Shown here: piece by piece, positions 30,767 through 38,250 of the stretch
How positions within the stretch are numbered: the first letter of the stretch is position 1
Layout of the letters: every line of letters begins with the position of its first letter
IMG/VR virus record: IMGVR_UViG_3300042476_000233
Span: 1-60,887 of that record
Direction: 5' to 3' (one strand)
Source: a virus
DNA length: 60,887 nt
Notes under the pieces: generated by a model
The model's input: only the letters and a program-made list of their open reading frames with translations
What the model was told of the DNA's origin: nothing
Database searches by the model: none
Made by a program: the position numbers and the translations under genes

Positions 30767-31423
30767 ATGATCAAAGAAGAAACCTGCATCATCAGCCCGC
30801 CGAAGTTCGGCGTCACCGACTTCTACATCGAGGGCGCTGCGCCCCTGGTGGTGGAGCGGTTCAGCAAGAAGGCTGAACTCATGGCCAAGATGGCCGAGGG
30901 CCAGTCAGCCAAGAACAAGAAGGCCCGCGACGCACGGGACTACGACAAGGAAGCCGAAGAGGCGCGCTATCGCAGCATCGATGGGTGGGAGGGCATGAAC
31001 GCCGCCGCGTTCCGTGCCGCCATGATCAGCGCCTGCCGACTCGTGGGGTTCAAGATGACGCTGGCCAAGTTGTCTGCGTTCATCGAGGCCGATGGGTTCG
31101 ACAAGAACGATGGCGTCCCCCTCGTGCGCATCTACGGCGAGAGTCAGGTTTACACGGCGCATACTCGTAACGCTACGGGTGTGGTCGATGTGCGTTCCCG
31201 TCCCATGTATCGCAACTGGGCCGCGCGTCTGCGTGTCCGGTACGACATGGATCAGTTCAAGATGGCCGATGTCTTGAACCTTGTCTCCCGGTGTGGGATG
31301 CAAGTGGGTATCGGTGCAGGCCGTCCCGACAGCAAGGCTTCTGCCGGATGCGGGTTCGGTCTGTTCAACGTAGTCCCGAGTGATCGGGAGAAGGAAGTGG
31401 TCGCCAAGTACGGCATCCAATAA
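30767..31423 (+). CDS. Conserved phage protein of unknown function
   Basis: The product is 218 residues from ATG 30767 after CTAGGAGAAAGCA. Its conserved stretches are MNAAAFRAAMISACRLVGFK, TLAKLSAFIEADGFDKNDG and GMQVGIGAGRPDSKASAGCG. I recognise this layout from many phage early regions, where it is annotated as hypothetical; its neighbours are often recombination or SSB genes. The end of the gene borders the 5-nt periodic tract. A nucleic-acid-related role is inferred only. Confidence 0.75.
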   Translation: MIKEETCIISPPKFGVTDFYIEGAAPLVVERFSKKAELMAKMAEGQSAKNKKARDARDYDKEAEEARYRSIDGWEGMNAAAFRAAMISACRLVGFKMTLAKLSAFIEADGFDKNDGVPLVRIYGESQVYTAHTRNATGVVDVRSRPMYRNWAARLRVRYDMDQFKMADVLNLVSRCGMQVGIGAGRPDSKASAGCGFGLFNVVPSDREKEVVAKYGIQ

Positions 31424-31950
31424 GGCAGGCTAGGCTCGTCTTGGTATCGACAGGCCCGTCCCGGTTAGGCAGGTTCGGCTCGTCCTGGCTAGGCGCGGTG
31501 CAGTACGGTTCAGCAAGGCAGGCGGGGCTAGGCGCGAATAGGCGCGTTTCGGCAGCGCGTGGCGAGGCAAGGCAGGTGCGTCAAGGCGGCGCGGGGCTTG
31601 GATCGACCCGGACAGGCAAGGCAGGTCTGGCGTGGACAGGCGGGTTCGGGCGAGGCACGGTTGGGTACGGCAAGGCAGGCGGGGCTGGGCTAGTCTAGTT
31701 CTGGTAGGGCAGAGCATGTTTCGGCAAGGCAGGCTTGGCAGGGCTCGGAGCGGCAGCGTCGGGCTAGGTATGGCACATCACGGCAGGCAAGGCTAGGCGG
31801 GTTCCAGTGCGGTCAGGTAAGGCTAGGCGAGGCAGGTCAGGAAAGGCCCGGCTTGGACGGGCGAGGTGCGGCGAAGCGAGGCAACGCACGGCAGGTAAGG
31901 CAAGGAAAGGCATCGCAGGGCCGGGCGCGGTGTGGTACCGCAGGCATTTA
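31424..31950. repeat. G-rich tract with 5-nt periodicity
   Basis: About 520 bp of non-coding, low-complexity DNA, made of degenerate pentamers of the form GGNNN or NNGGC (GGCAA, GGCAG, GGCTA, GGCGA and variants). Between 31624 and 31675 GG falls at 31624, 31629, 31634, 31639, 31649, 31654, 31659, 31664, 31669 and 31674; only one register of eleven is broken. In the 60 bases 31621-31680 I count 30 G, 13 C, 9 A, 8 T. Phase slips occur, as expected of a diverged tandem repeat. Open frames on both strands look like shadows: they lack ribosome sites and sensible composition. Confidence 0.85.
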
Positions 31951-31968
31951 ACTTTTTAAGGAGAAAGC

Positions 31969-32424
31969 ATGAAAGAGGAACGGAAACTTTTGACTGACAT
32001 GGCACGGCGCAACGGCGGCGTGCTCAAGGTAGAGGACGTGATCGCTGAGGCAAGCAGTGCCGACAGCATCCTGCACAAACACTTTGAGTGGGACGACACG
32101 AAGGCTGCTGAGAACTACCGCAGGGAGCAGGCACGCTCGCTGATTCAGCGGTGCAAGATCACGCTGGTGGAGGGCGAGCCCGTATCCGTGCGGGCGTTCG
32201 TCAGTCTGCCGACTGATCGAGAGAGTGGCGGAGGCTACCGCCTCACGTCGGAGGTCATAAGCAACGAATCCCAGAAGGAGGAACTGCTGCGCGACATCCA
32301 GTTGACCATCGCCCGCTGGTCGCAGAAGCTGCACCTGCTCGATCAGGACATCGCTGAACTGCTCGAAGAGGTGGATAACCGAATCAATAGTAAACAGGCA
32401 GACGCTACGCGGGTAGCGGCCTGA
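31969..32424 (+). CDS. Conserved early phage protein
   Basis: The product is 151 residues from ATG 31969 after TTAAGGAGAAAGC. It opens MKEERKLLTDMARRNGGVLK, continues ADSILHKHFEWDDTKAAENY and RREQARSLIQRCKITLVEGE, and ends with a helical region (AELLEEVDNRINSKQAD). The H--F-WDD-KAAE-YR-EQAR-LI pattern is widespread in phages with no known activity. It is the first gene after the periodic tract and starts an overlapping gene run to 33718. Confidence 0.75.
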   Translation: MKEERKLLTDMARRNGGVLKVEDVIAEASSADSILHKHFEWDDTKAAENYRREQARSLIQRCKITLVEGEPVSVRAFVSLPTDRESGGGYRLTSEVISNESQKEELLRDIQLTIARWSQKLHLLDQDIAELLEEVDNRINSKQADATRVAA

Positions 32425-32441
32425 ACCCATAGGAGCAAACC

Positions 32442-32567
32442 ATGCAGAGACTCAACGAAGATGACGGACTCGACGAACTGGGCTGGCTCGCCGCCATGCT
32501 GGGCGCCCTTGGCTTCCTGTTCTTCGCCCTGGTGTACTTCCTGCACTGGGCGGGGTGGCTTACATGA
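32442..32567 (+). CDS. 41-residue single-TM protein
   Basis: It reads MQRLNEDDGLDELGWLAAML and continues through a single hydrophobic segment (GALGFLFFALVYFLHW). Ribosome site AGGAGC is 8 bp upstream. The ATGA overlap with the next membrane peptide suggests a coupled pair of inner-membrane peptides. Function unknown. Confidence 0.65.
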   Translation: MQRLNEDDGLDELGWLAAMLGALGFLFFALVYFLHWAGWLT

Positions 32568-32683
32568 AATGGCTTGGTGAATTCATCGTCCTGTACTGGC
32601 TGATCACCGTCTTGGTCGTGGTGTTCCTCGCCCCGTTCGTGACGCTGATGATGTTGATCAGTTATTTGTGGGGGTTGGTATGA
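32564..32683 (+). CDS. 39-residue hydrophobic protein
   Basis: It reads MKWLGEFIVLYWLITVLVVV and then FLAPFVTLMMLISYLWGLV, so it is hydrophobic for nearly its whole length (one long or two short membrane helices). ATGA overlaps join it to both neighbours. It may act with the preceding TM peptide on the host membrane. Unknown function. Confidence 0.65.
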   Translation: MKWLGEFIVLYWLITVLVVVFLAPFVTLMMLISYLWGLV

Positions 32684-33090
32684 GTGAAGCGTTGAGATTG
32701 GCTGAATTGATTGACAACGACCTGAAGAAATCCGCGCATCACGAAGAAGCCGCTGCTGAACTGCGCCGCCTTCATGCGGAGAACAAACGCCTGGAGACGC
32801 TCTGCTACGACTACCTTGGTGAACTGACAGCCATGCGTGCAGTGGAGCACATGCGAAAGCAGACCTTCATGGCTGAGTACAAGTTCCGCACTTACGGCTA
32901 CTACCAAGACGCCGACGGCAAGATGCAGGTGGGCGAGATACCGGAAGAGATGTTGACCGTGAGCGTAGAGGAGTTGATTGAGAAGGCTGTACTGGCCGAA
33001 CGTGAGGCGTGTGCGGAGTTGATTGAAGACATGGCTGTGCAGCACCCGAAGTACATCGCCGCCGCCATCAGAGCAAGGGGGCGGGAATGA
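32680..33090 (+). CDS. Helical early protein
   Basis: The product is 136 residues from ATG 32680, which overlaps the previous TGA. N-terminal MSEALRLAELIDNDLKKSAH then RRLHAENKRLETLCYDYLGE, a coiled-coil-type start, followed by VEELIEKAVLAEREACAELI and a short basic end. The AE-A---R-L--EN--L pattern is common in small phage proteins. Unknown function. Confidence 0.7.
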   Translation: MSEALRLAELIDNDLKKSAHHEEAAAELRRLHAENKRLETLCYDYLGELTAMRAVEHMRKQTFMAEYKFRTYGYYQDADGKMQVGEIPEEMLTVSVEELIEKAVLAEREACAELIEDMAVQHPKYIAAAIRARGRE

Positions 33091-33311
33091 GCGGCGACCA
33101 CAACGCAAACCAGAAAGGGGCCAAGGTACTGGCGCAGATCGATGCGGAGCCAAAGCCAAAACAAAAAGTGTCTGAGAGATCAGCGCGGGTGACCATCGGC
33201 ATGATGAGAACCCTCGCACGCGCCATCCCCATCAGCCCGTTCCATTTACACGCCGCAGATCAGATGGAGCGGATGCTTGACGAACTGATTCGATTAAGGA
33301 AAAAAACTTGA
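33087..33311 (+). CDS. Small basic protein
   Basis: The product is 74 residues: MSGDHNANQKGAKVLAQIDA, a basic linker (EPKPKQKVSERSARVT) and a helix ending MLDELIRLRKKT. The start and stop overlap both neighbours (ATGA and TTGA). Unknown function. Confidence 0.6.
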   Translation: MSGDHNANQKGAKVLAQIDAEPKPKQKVSERSARVTIGMMRTLARAIPISPFHLHAADQMERMLDELIRLRKKT

Positions 33312-33718
33312 ACCCACCAAGCCCCAAAGGCAAGCGCCAGATCAAGATCAACGCGATCATGCAGGCGCAGTTGATCAAGCTCCTCCTCGAAGGCACCTAC
33401 ACGTGTACCGAACTGGCTGAGATGACGGGCCTTCACTACGTGACCGTGTGCCAATACACCAGGGAGTTGCATCGCGCGGGTGCCGCCCATATTGCTGCCT
33501 GGGAGAAAGACCCACGTGGCCGTGATCTGGCGAAAATCTACAAACTTGGTGTGGGCAACGACAAGCGGCGTCAGAAGAAGACGCAGGCCGAGCGGCAGCG
33601 TGCCTACCGCACCAAGAAGAAGCAGATCAAACTCATGGAGATGTTGACATCATGCAGTGCCCCGAGTGTGGAGCGAGAGCCCACGCCCTTGAAGTTAGAG
33701 CCACAACTGGTGGCCTGA
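33308..33718 (+). CDS. Winged-helix-like DNA-binding protein, TTG start
   Basis: The product is 136 residues, starting at TTG 33308 that overlaps the previous TGA. Residues 15-60 (MQAQLIKLLLEGTYTCTELA, EMTGLHYVTVCQYTRELHRA) are a clear helix-turn-helix with wing (GAAHIAAWEKDPRGRD), followed by a basic tail (KRRQKKTQAERQRAYRTKKK). It is probably a transcription regulator. Its end overlaps the zinc-ribbon gene by 67 bp. Confidence 0.75.
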   Translation: MNPPSPKGKRQIKINAIMQAQLIKLLLEGTYTCTELAEMTGLHYVTVCQYTRELHRAGAAHIAAWEKDPRGRDLAKIYKLGVGNDKRRQKKTQAERQRAYRTKKKQIKLMEMLTSCSAPSVEREPTPLKLEPQLVA

Positions 33719-33963
33719 AGAGAAGGAGATATGAATGCTCACAGTGCAAACAAAGGTTCACGACAGTGGGGACGCCGAAAGACCTGCGGCTGGACCTGCA
33801 CAACAACCCCCACCGCCACGAGCAAACGATACGCAAGTCGCGGGCAACCACTACAAGCAGTTCCAAATCGAACCCTGGGACGCCATCATTGACTGGAATC
33901 TTGGCTACTTGGATGGCAACGCCGTCAAGTACCTCAGTCGATGGCGACACAAGAACGGAATAG
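33652..33963 (+). CDS. Zinc-ribbon (NrdR/Ogr-like) protein overlapping the DUF3310 gene
   Basis: The product is 103 residues. The first 40 residues form a clean zinc ribbon: MQCPECGARAHALEVR (Cys3, Cys6), then RRRYECSQCKQRFTTVG (Cys29, Cys32), very like the NrdR N-terminus. The rest (about 45-103) is low-complexity Ser/Thr-rich and lies in another frame of the DUF3310 gene, so it may be non-conserved. A GGAG sequence lies about 10 bp upstream. The gene could end functionally near residue 45. Confidence 0.6.
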   Translation: MQCPECGARAHALEVRATTGGLKRRRYECSQCKQRFTTVGTPKDLRLDLHNNPHRHEQTIRKSRATTTSSSKSNPGTPSLTGILATWMATPSSTSVDGDTRTE

Positions 33964-34031
33964 AAGACCTCAAGAAGGCGCGCCACTACATCGACAAGCT
34001 GCTTGAGGTAGAGCAGGCAAAGAAATCATAG
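33735..34031 (+). CDS. DUF3310 family protein
   Basis: The product is 98 residues, starting 6 bp after a strong AAGGAG. Residues 1-35 are Pro/Ala-rich; the family core is GNHYKQFQIEPWDAIIDWNL, GYLDGNAVKYLSRWRHKNG, IEDLKKARHYIDKLLE. DUF3310 proteins are small phage proteins of uncertain role, sometimes annotated as nucleotide kinase-like. The first 229 bp overlap the zinc-ribbon frame. The strong ribosome site and intact core support a real gene. Confidence 0.85.
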   Translation: MLTVQTKVHDSGDAERPAAGPAQQPPPPRANDTQVAGNHYKQFQIEPWDAIIDWNLGYLDGNAVKYLSRWRHKNGIEDLKKARHYIDKLLEVEQAKKS

Positions 34032-34196
34032 GCGGCGCGTTGGTTTGGTAACGGTGGCAAGCCTTGCAGATGCGACCCACTTTTACCGCTTGCACAGTGC
34101 CGCCTGAAAGTACTTGCTGCGCAAGCATCCGTTTACCTAGACCGAGGGGGCTAGGAATCTGCATCACCCCCTCACCCACAACCAAAGGAGAAAGCA
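34032..34196. other. Short non-coding gap
   Basis: About 165 bp between DUF3310 and a winged-helix gene. It ends in CAAAGGAGAAAGCA, the standard leader. A minus-strand frame of 64 codons (33970-34164) covers it; see rejected items. No terminator or promoter was recognised. Confidence 0.4.
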
Positions 34197-34514
34197 ATGG
34201 GCTTATTTGGCGGGGTCACCTACGACCCAGAGAAAGACAAGGATAGGCTGCTCACGCAGCTAGGCCGTGTTCGAGATGTGATGTTCGATGGCCAGTGGCA
34301 CACGCTGGCCGAGTTGGTGGTTCGATGTGGCGGCTCCGATGCCTCGGTCAGCGCCCGCATACGCGACCTTCGCAAGAAGAAGTTCGGTGAATACACCGTC
34401 CACAGGAAGCGCATACGCGATGGCTTGTGGGTCTACAAACTGGAGTTGCCCGATGGCTACAACCCCCGAAGTCAAGGTCAAGAAGCAGTGCGTGACACTG
34501 CTCAATGCCCATAA
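34197..34514 (+). CDS. Winged-helix-like early protein
   Basis: The product is 105 residues. After MGLFGGVTYDPEKDKDRLLT, the section RDVMFDGQWHTLAELVVRCG, GSDASVSARIRDLRKKKFGE and YTVHRKRIRDGLWVYKLEL reads as a winged helix: three helices then a wing hairpin. This DG-W-TL-E------ASVSARLRDLRK pattern is common in phage proteins thought to bind DNA. It overlaps the VRR-NUC gene by 62 bp. Confidence 0.75.
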   Translation: MGLFGGVTYDPEKDKDRLLTQLGRVRDVMFDGQWHTLAELVVRCGGSDASVSARIRDLRKKKFGEYTVHRKRIRDGLWVYKLELPDGYNPRSQGQEAVRDTAQCP

Positions 34515-34761
34515 GGTTTACTACTTCTTCCCCGTGGCCTCGGGCTACGGTAGGGTGGGCATCCCCGACATCATCGCCTGCTGCGATGGCCACTTCCTGG
34601 CCATCGAGTGCAAGGCAGGCAAGAACAAACCAACCGCCCTGCAGGAAGCCGAGATGCTCAAGATACGCACGGCAGGCGGCACGACCCTCGTGATCAACGA
34701 GGACAACATCAACGAACTACAGGGGTGGTTAGATGCTAGGAGTCAACTACATGAACAATGA
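34453..34761 (+). CDS. VRR-NUC family nuclease
   Basis: The product is 102 residues from ATG 34453; a longer upstream reading shadows the previous gene. The PD-(D/E)XK signature is IPDIIACCDGHFLAIECKAG (Asp39, Glu52, Lys54), with Gln64 downstream and Glu6 in the first helix, all in the expected spacing. VRR-NUC proteins cleave branched DNA or flaps; in phages they likely resolve recombination and replication intermediates. Located just before the DNA polymerase gene. Confidence 0.85.
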   Translation: MATTPEVKVKKQCVTLLNAHKVYYFFPVASGYGRVGIPDIIACCDGHFLAIECKAGKNKPTALQEAEMLKIRTAGGTTLVINEDNINELQGWLDARSQLHEQ

Positions 34762-35023
34762 AGATTACGGGCGCTACATGGAGGCGGAGGTCGCCAACAT
34801 GGAGCCGGAGAAGAAGGAGGCGCTGATCCACGCCATCAAGACGCTGTTCCGCGCCTTCTCGGAAGACAACACGCAAGGCGTGCTCATACTGCTTGAGAAG
34901 GGCGAGTGCATGACGACGATGGGGCTGAACGCCTCATACGACGAGTCGGTGCGCATAGTCAACACGGCGCTCAACGTCTTCATCGAGGACGCGATCACGA
35001 CTGAGACAGAAACAAAACACTAA
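34751..35023 (+). CDS. Small helical early protein
   Basis: The product is 90 residues from ATG 34751, eight bases after AGGAG; an in-frame ATG at 34733 has no such site. It reads MNNEDYGRYMEAEVANMEPE, then KKEALIHAIKTLFRAFSEDN and VLILLEKGECMTTMGLNAS. All helical. It overlaps the VRR-NUC gene by 11 bp. Unknown function. Confidence 0.65.
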   Translation: MNNEDYGRYMEAEVANMEPEKKEALIHAIKTLFRAFSEDNTQGVLILLEKGECMTTMGLNASYDESVRIVNTALNVFIEDAITTETETKH

Positions 35024-35031
35024 GGAGAAGC

Positions 35032-37008
35032 ATGAGCCTACCTTTCACGCGAGTGATCGCGCTTGACTTTGAGACTGCCTGGGACAGGAAGGAATACACC
35101 CTGTCCAAGATGACCACCGAGGAGTACGTCCGCGACCCGCGCTTCAAGGCTTGGGGGTTGTGCTGGAAAGAGGTGGGGGAAGAAGGTGCTGCCGTCTGGG
35201 TGCGCGGCAAGGACATCCAGGCGTGGGCCGATGGAATAAATTGGAACGAGACGGCAGTCCTGGCACACAACGCCCAGTTCGACGTGACGATCCTGTCCTG
35301 GCGCTTCGGGGTTCAACCCGCCTTCATCTTCGACACGCTCAGCATGGCCCGCGCGCTGCGCGGCATCGAGGTGGGTAATAGTCTGGCTACGCTTGCTGCC
35401 GAGTTTGAACTCCCACCCAAGGGTCAGGCGGTGCACAGCACGGACGGGATGTTGGAGTCCATCTCCTTCGAGGTGGAGCAGGAACTGGCTGACTACTGCA
35501 AGCACGACGTGGCGTTGTGCGAAGCGATCTTTGATCGCTTGATGCCCGGGTTCCCGCCCAAGGAACTGCGCCTCATCGACATCACGCTCAAGATGTACAC
35601 GAGGCCGCTGCTGGAACTCGACCGGGGGATGCTGAAAGCGGCCATCGTAGAAGAAAGGGAAGCCCGTGAAGGACTGCTACAGAGGCTCGGCGTGGATGAG
35701 GCTGCGCTTGCTTCAAACGACCAGTTTGCTGCGCTCCTCGAACAAATCGGAGTTCCTCCGCCGATCAAAACCAGCAAGACCACGGGGCTTGAAACGTACG
35801 CGCTTGCGAAAAATGACGCCCTCTTTCAGGCGCTGCTCAACAGCGACAACGAAGACGTGATGCTGCTGTGCCAAGCAAGGCTGAAGGTCAAGTCCACCAG
35901 TGAGCGCACGCGTGCACAACGCTTCCTCGACATCGCGCACCGTGGCCGGTTGCCGGTCCCGCTGAGTTACTTCGGCGCAGGCACCGGGCGGTGGACGGCG
36001 AGCAAGGGGTCGGCCATCAACATGCAGAACCTCAAGCGTGGCAGCTTCCTGCGCAACGCCATCATGGCCCCGCAGGGTAGTCTTTTAGTTGCAGGGGACT
36101 TGGCGCAGATCGAGCCACGTGTGCTCGGCGTGCTGTCGGACAACGACGCGCTGTTGGATATTTTTAGATCAGGGAGTGATGCCTACGCCCAGTTCGGCGC
36201 ACAGATGTTCGGCATCCCGGGCCTGACCAAGGACACGCACCCCGTGGAGCGGCAAGCAGCCAAGAGCGCGCTGATCGGGGCGGGCTATCAGTTGGGCTGG
36301 GCGTCGTTCGCCGCGCAGCTTCTGGTGGGGTTCCTGGGCGCCAAGCCGCTGCGCTACACCAAGGAGGACGCCAAGGTTCTGGGCGTCACGGGCGAGGATG
36401 TCAGGCGCTTCCTAGAGTGGGACGAGAACCTCAAGAAGCTGGAGGCCATCCCGCACACCTGCTCTACCCTGGAGTTGGCCATCCACTGCCTAGCGGCCAA
36501 GGCCATTATCGACAAGTACCGCGCCGCCTCGCAGCCCGTGGTGGAGTTCTGGAACCTGTGCCAGGAACTGATCGAGTACAGCCTGTACCGGGGCAAGGAA
36601 TACAAGCACAAGTGCATCACGTTCCGCAAGGAACAAATCGTCTTGCCAAGTGGCATGGCGATGCGGTATCCTGATCTCCGCCAGGACAAGGACGAGGGTG
36701 GTCGATCCCAGTGGTCGTACGCTGACGGCAAGAAGCGCATCAAGCTGTACGCCGGGAAGATCACCAACAACATTGTTCAAGGCACGGCGCGCTGCGTCAT
36801 GACAGACGGGATGCTAAGGGTTGCGAAGAAGTACCCTTTGGTAGGCACGGTGCATGACGAATTGATCGCCGTGATACCGGAAGGAGACGAAGATTACGCT
36901 AAGACTTGGGTCTTGGCGCAGATGACTATGGAGCCGCCATATTTACCGGGCATCCCGCTTGATGCGGGGGTCGGTGTTCACAAGCGGTATGGAATGACCA
37001 AAGACTAA
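35032..37008 (+). CDS. polA: Family A DNA polymerase with 3'-5' exonuclease
   Basis: The product is 658 residues. Exonuclease: ALDFETAW (Asp12, Glu14), AHNAQFD (Asp84), YCKHD (Asp159). Polymerase: motif A VAGDLAQIEPRVL (Asp356, Glu361, Arg363), motif B RQAAKSALIGAGYQ (Arg407, Lys411, Tyr419), motif C GTVHDEL (His608, Asp609, Glu610). No 5'-3' nuclease domain. The position equivalent to E. coli Pol I Phe762 is Ile415, unlike the usual Phe, Tyr or Leu. It is the replicative polymerase of the phage, preceded by TAAGGAGAAGC. Confidence 0.95.
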   Translation: MSLPFTRVIALDFETAWDRKEYTLSKMTTEEYVRDPRFKAWGLCWKEVGEEGAAVWVRGKDIQAWADGINWNETAVLAHNAQFDVTILSWRFGVQPAFIFDTLSMARALRGIEVGNSLATLAAEFELPPKGQAVHSTDGMLESISFEVEQELADYCKHDVALCEAIFDRLMPGFPPKELRLIDITLKMYTRPLLELDRGMLKAAIVEEREAREGLLQRLGVDEAALASNDQFAALLEQIGVPPPIKTSKTTGLETYALAKNDALFQALLNSDNEDVMLLCQARLKVKSTSERTRAQRFLDIAHRGRLPVPLSYFGAGTGRWTASKGSAINMQNLKRGSFLRNAIMAPQGSLLVAGDLAQIEPRVLGVLSDNDALLDIFRSGSDAYAQFGAQMFGIPGLTKDTHPVERQAAKSALIGAGYQLGWASFAAQLLVGFLGAKPLRYTKEDAKVLGVTGEDVRRFLEWDENLKKLEAIPHTCSTLELAIHCLAAKAIIDKYRAASQPVVEFWNLCQELIEYSLYRGKEYKHKCITFRKEQIVLPSGMAMRYPDLRQDKDEGGRSQWSYADGKKRIKLYAGKITNNIVQGTARCVMTDGMLRVAKKYPLVGTVHDELIAVIPEGDEDYAKTWVLAQMTMEPPYLPGIPLDAGVGVHKRYGMTKD

Positions 37009-37022
37009 ACAAAGGAGAAAGC

Positions 37023-37328
37023 ATGCCAAACATCCCCGTCCGCATCCGCGTAGGTAAGCAAATGTATTCCGTTGACGTAGTCGAGTCCATGCGCCGCAAG
37101 GCGACGATGGGCCGCACCTACTACGACCTGGGTCGCATCGAGATCGGCGCCAGCAGCAACCTCACAGGGCGCAAGTTCACGGACGCTGAGATCGACGACA
37201 CCTTCTGGCACGAGGTCACACACGCCATCCTCTACGACATGGGTCACCGCCTGCACGACAACGAGCACTTCGTCACCGAGTTCTCAGGGCGCCTTGCCAA
37301 GGCCATCAAGTCAGCCAAATTCAAATGA
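37023..37328 (+). CDS. Small HExxH metallopeptidase-like protein
   Basis: The product is 101 residues. FWHEVTHAILYDMG gives His63-Glu64-x-x-His67, and Glu81 (NEHFV) is a candidate third ligand, so a gluzincin-type zinc site is likely. Phage early proteins with this motif are seen near polymerase and RecB-like genes; the target protein is unknown. Preceded by AAAGGAGAAAGC; its TGA overlaps the next ATG. Confidence 0.8.
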   Translation: MPNIPVRIRVGKQMYSVDVVESMRRKATMGRTYYDLGRIEIGASSNLTGRKFTDAEIDDTFWHEVTHAILYDMGHRLHDNEHFVTEFSGRLAKAIKSAKFK

Positions 37329-37996
37329 GCGAAACAAACATCACGTGGAGCCACAGCGGCCTGAAGGACTTCGAGGGTTGCGCTCGGCGCTACCACGAGG
37401 TCAAGGTTCTCAAGAACTACCCGTTCCAAGAGACGACGCACACCATCTACGGCAAGGATGTGCACAAGGCCATCGAGGACTACGGCAAGGACGGCACGCC
37501 CATTCCCGAGAAGTACGCGCAGTTCAAGCCGGTGGTGGACGCGGTGTTGAACAAGCCGGGGAGGAAGTTGTTCGAGCACGAGATGGGTGTCACGCGTGAC
37601 CTGCAGCCTTGCGGCTTCAACGATCCCAACCGTTGGGTACGCGGCATCGCCGACCTGCTGATCATTGACGACGACAACCTGTCGGCCAAGGTGGTTGACT
37701 GGAAGACGGGCAACAACAAGTACCCCGACCGGGATCAACTGATCCTCATGTCCCTCATGGTGTTCACGCACTTCCCCCACATCAGGCAAGTGAAGTCGGC
37801 GCTTTTCTTCCTGGTCAAGGAGTCGATGACCACCCACGCCATGCTGCGCGGTGAGGCCGAGGAAGCATGGTGGCGCTACCGTGAGCGTGTGGCCAAGCTC
37901 GAAGCAGCGCACGCCACGGACGTGTGGAACCCATCACAGTCCCCTCTGTGCGGATGGTGCCCCGTGGCCACCTGCACGTTCAACCCCAAGCACTAG
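37325..37996 (+). CDS. RecB/Cas4-like PD-(D/E)XK nuclease with Fe-S cysteines
   Basis: The product is 223 residues. WSHSGLKDFEGCARRY opens the domain (Cys19), HKAIE (His47) and GIADLLIIDDDNLSAKVVDW with Lys127 (Asp110, Asp125) form the active site, and Gln138 is the QxxxY-like position. C209-x2-C212-x4-C217 near the C-terminus plus Cys19 matches the Fe-S arrangement of AddB/Cas4-type nucleases. It probably processes DNA ends for recombination together with the SSB-like protein and VRR-NUC nuclease. Confidence 0.85.
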   Translation: MSETNITWSHSGLKDFEGCARRYHEVKVLKNYPFQETTHTIYGKDVHKAIEDYGKDGTPIPEKYAQFKPVVDAVLNKPGRKLFEHEMGVTRDLQPCGFNDPNRWVRGIADLLIIDDDNLSAKVVDWKTGNNKYPDRDQLILMSLMVFTHFPHIRQVKSALFFLVKESMTTHAMLRGEAEEAWWRYRERVAKLEAAHATDVWNPSQSPLCGWCPVATCTFNPKH

Positions 37997-38005
37997 GAGC
38001 CAAGC

Positions 38006-38236
38006 ATGGCCACGCGTGACTACAAGAAGGAATACGCCGAGTACCACGGCAAGCCCGAACAGATCGCCAACCGAGCCGAGCGCGTCAAGGCGCGGCGCGT
38101 GATGGAGAAGACGGGTGCAGCCAAGAAGGGTGACGGCAAGGACGTAGATCACATCAGACCGCTCAGCAAGGGCGGCACCTCCGCGAAGACCAACCTGCGC
38201 ATGCGCAGCGTCAAGGCCAATCGCGGGGACAAGTAA
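38006..38236 (+). CDS. HNH-like nuclease
   Basis: The product is 76 residues. After a basic helical start (MATRDYKKEYAEYHGKPEQI), DVDHIRPLSKGGTSAKTNLR (Asp48, His49, Asn63) and VKANRGDK (Asn72) give the HNH ββα-metal core. It has no cysteine pairs. It may be a free-standing homing-type nuclease or a packaging/recombination nuclease. Ribosome site AGGAGCCAAGC. Confidence 0.75.
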   Translation: MATRDYKKEYAEYHGKPEQIANRAERVKARRVMEKTGAAKKGDGKDVDHIRPLSKGGTSAKTNLRMRSVKANRGDK

Positions 38237-38250
38237 CAACAGGAGAAAGC

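Noticed and set aside
31430-31717. Open frames on both strands inside the 5-nt periodic tract (for example 85 and 95 codons).
   Set aside because: The period forces stop-poor frames; there is no ribosome site and the products are low-complexity Arg/Gly/Ala or Pro/Leu/Arg strings. Treated as shadows of a repeat.
33780-33840. Programmed frameshift joining the zinc ribbon to DUF3310.
   Set aside because: No X-XXY-YYZ slippery heptamer in the correct phase was found (the CCCCC run is out of phase), and the DUF3310 start has its own strong ribosome site.
33970-34164. Minus-strand frame of 64 codons with a weak GAGGGGG ribosome site and a CKAC motif.
   Set aside because: It would overlap the DUF3310 gene by 62 bp, runs against the whole module and matches no family I recognise. 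Not enough support for a gene.
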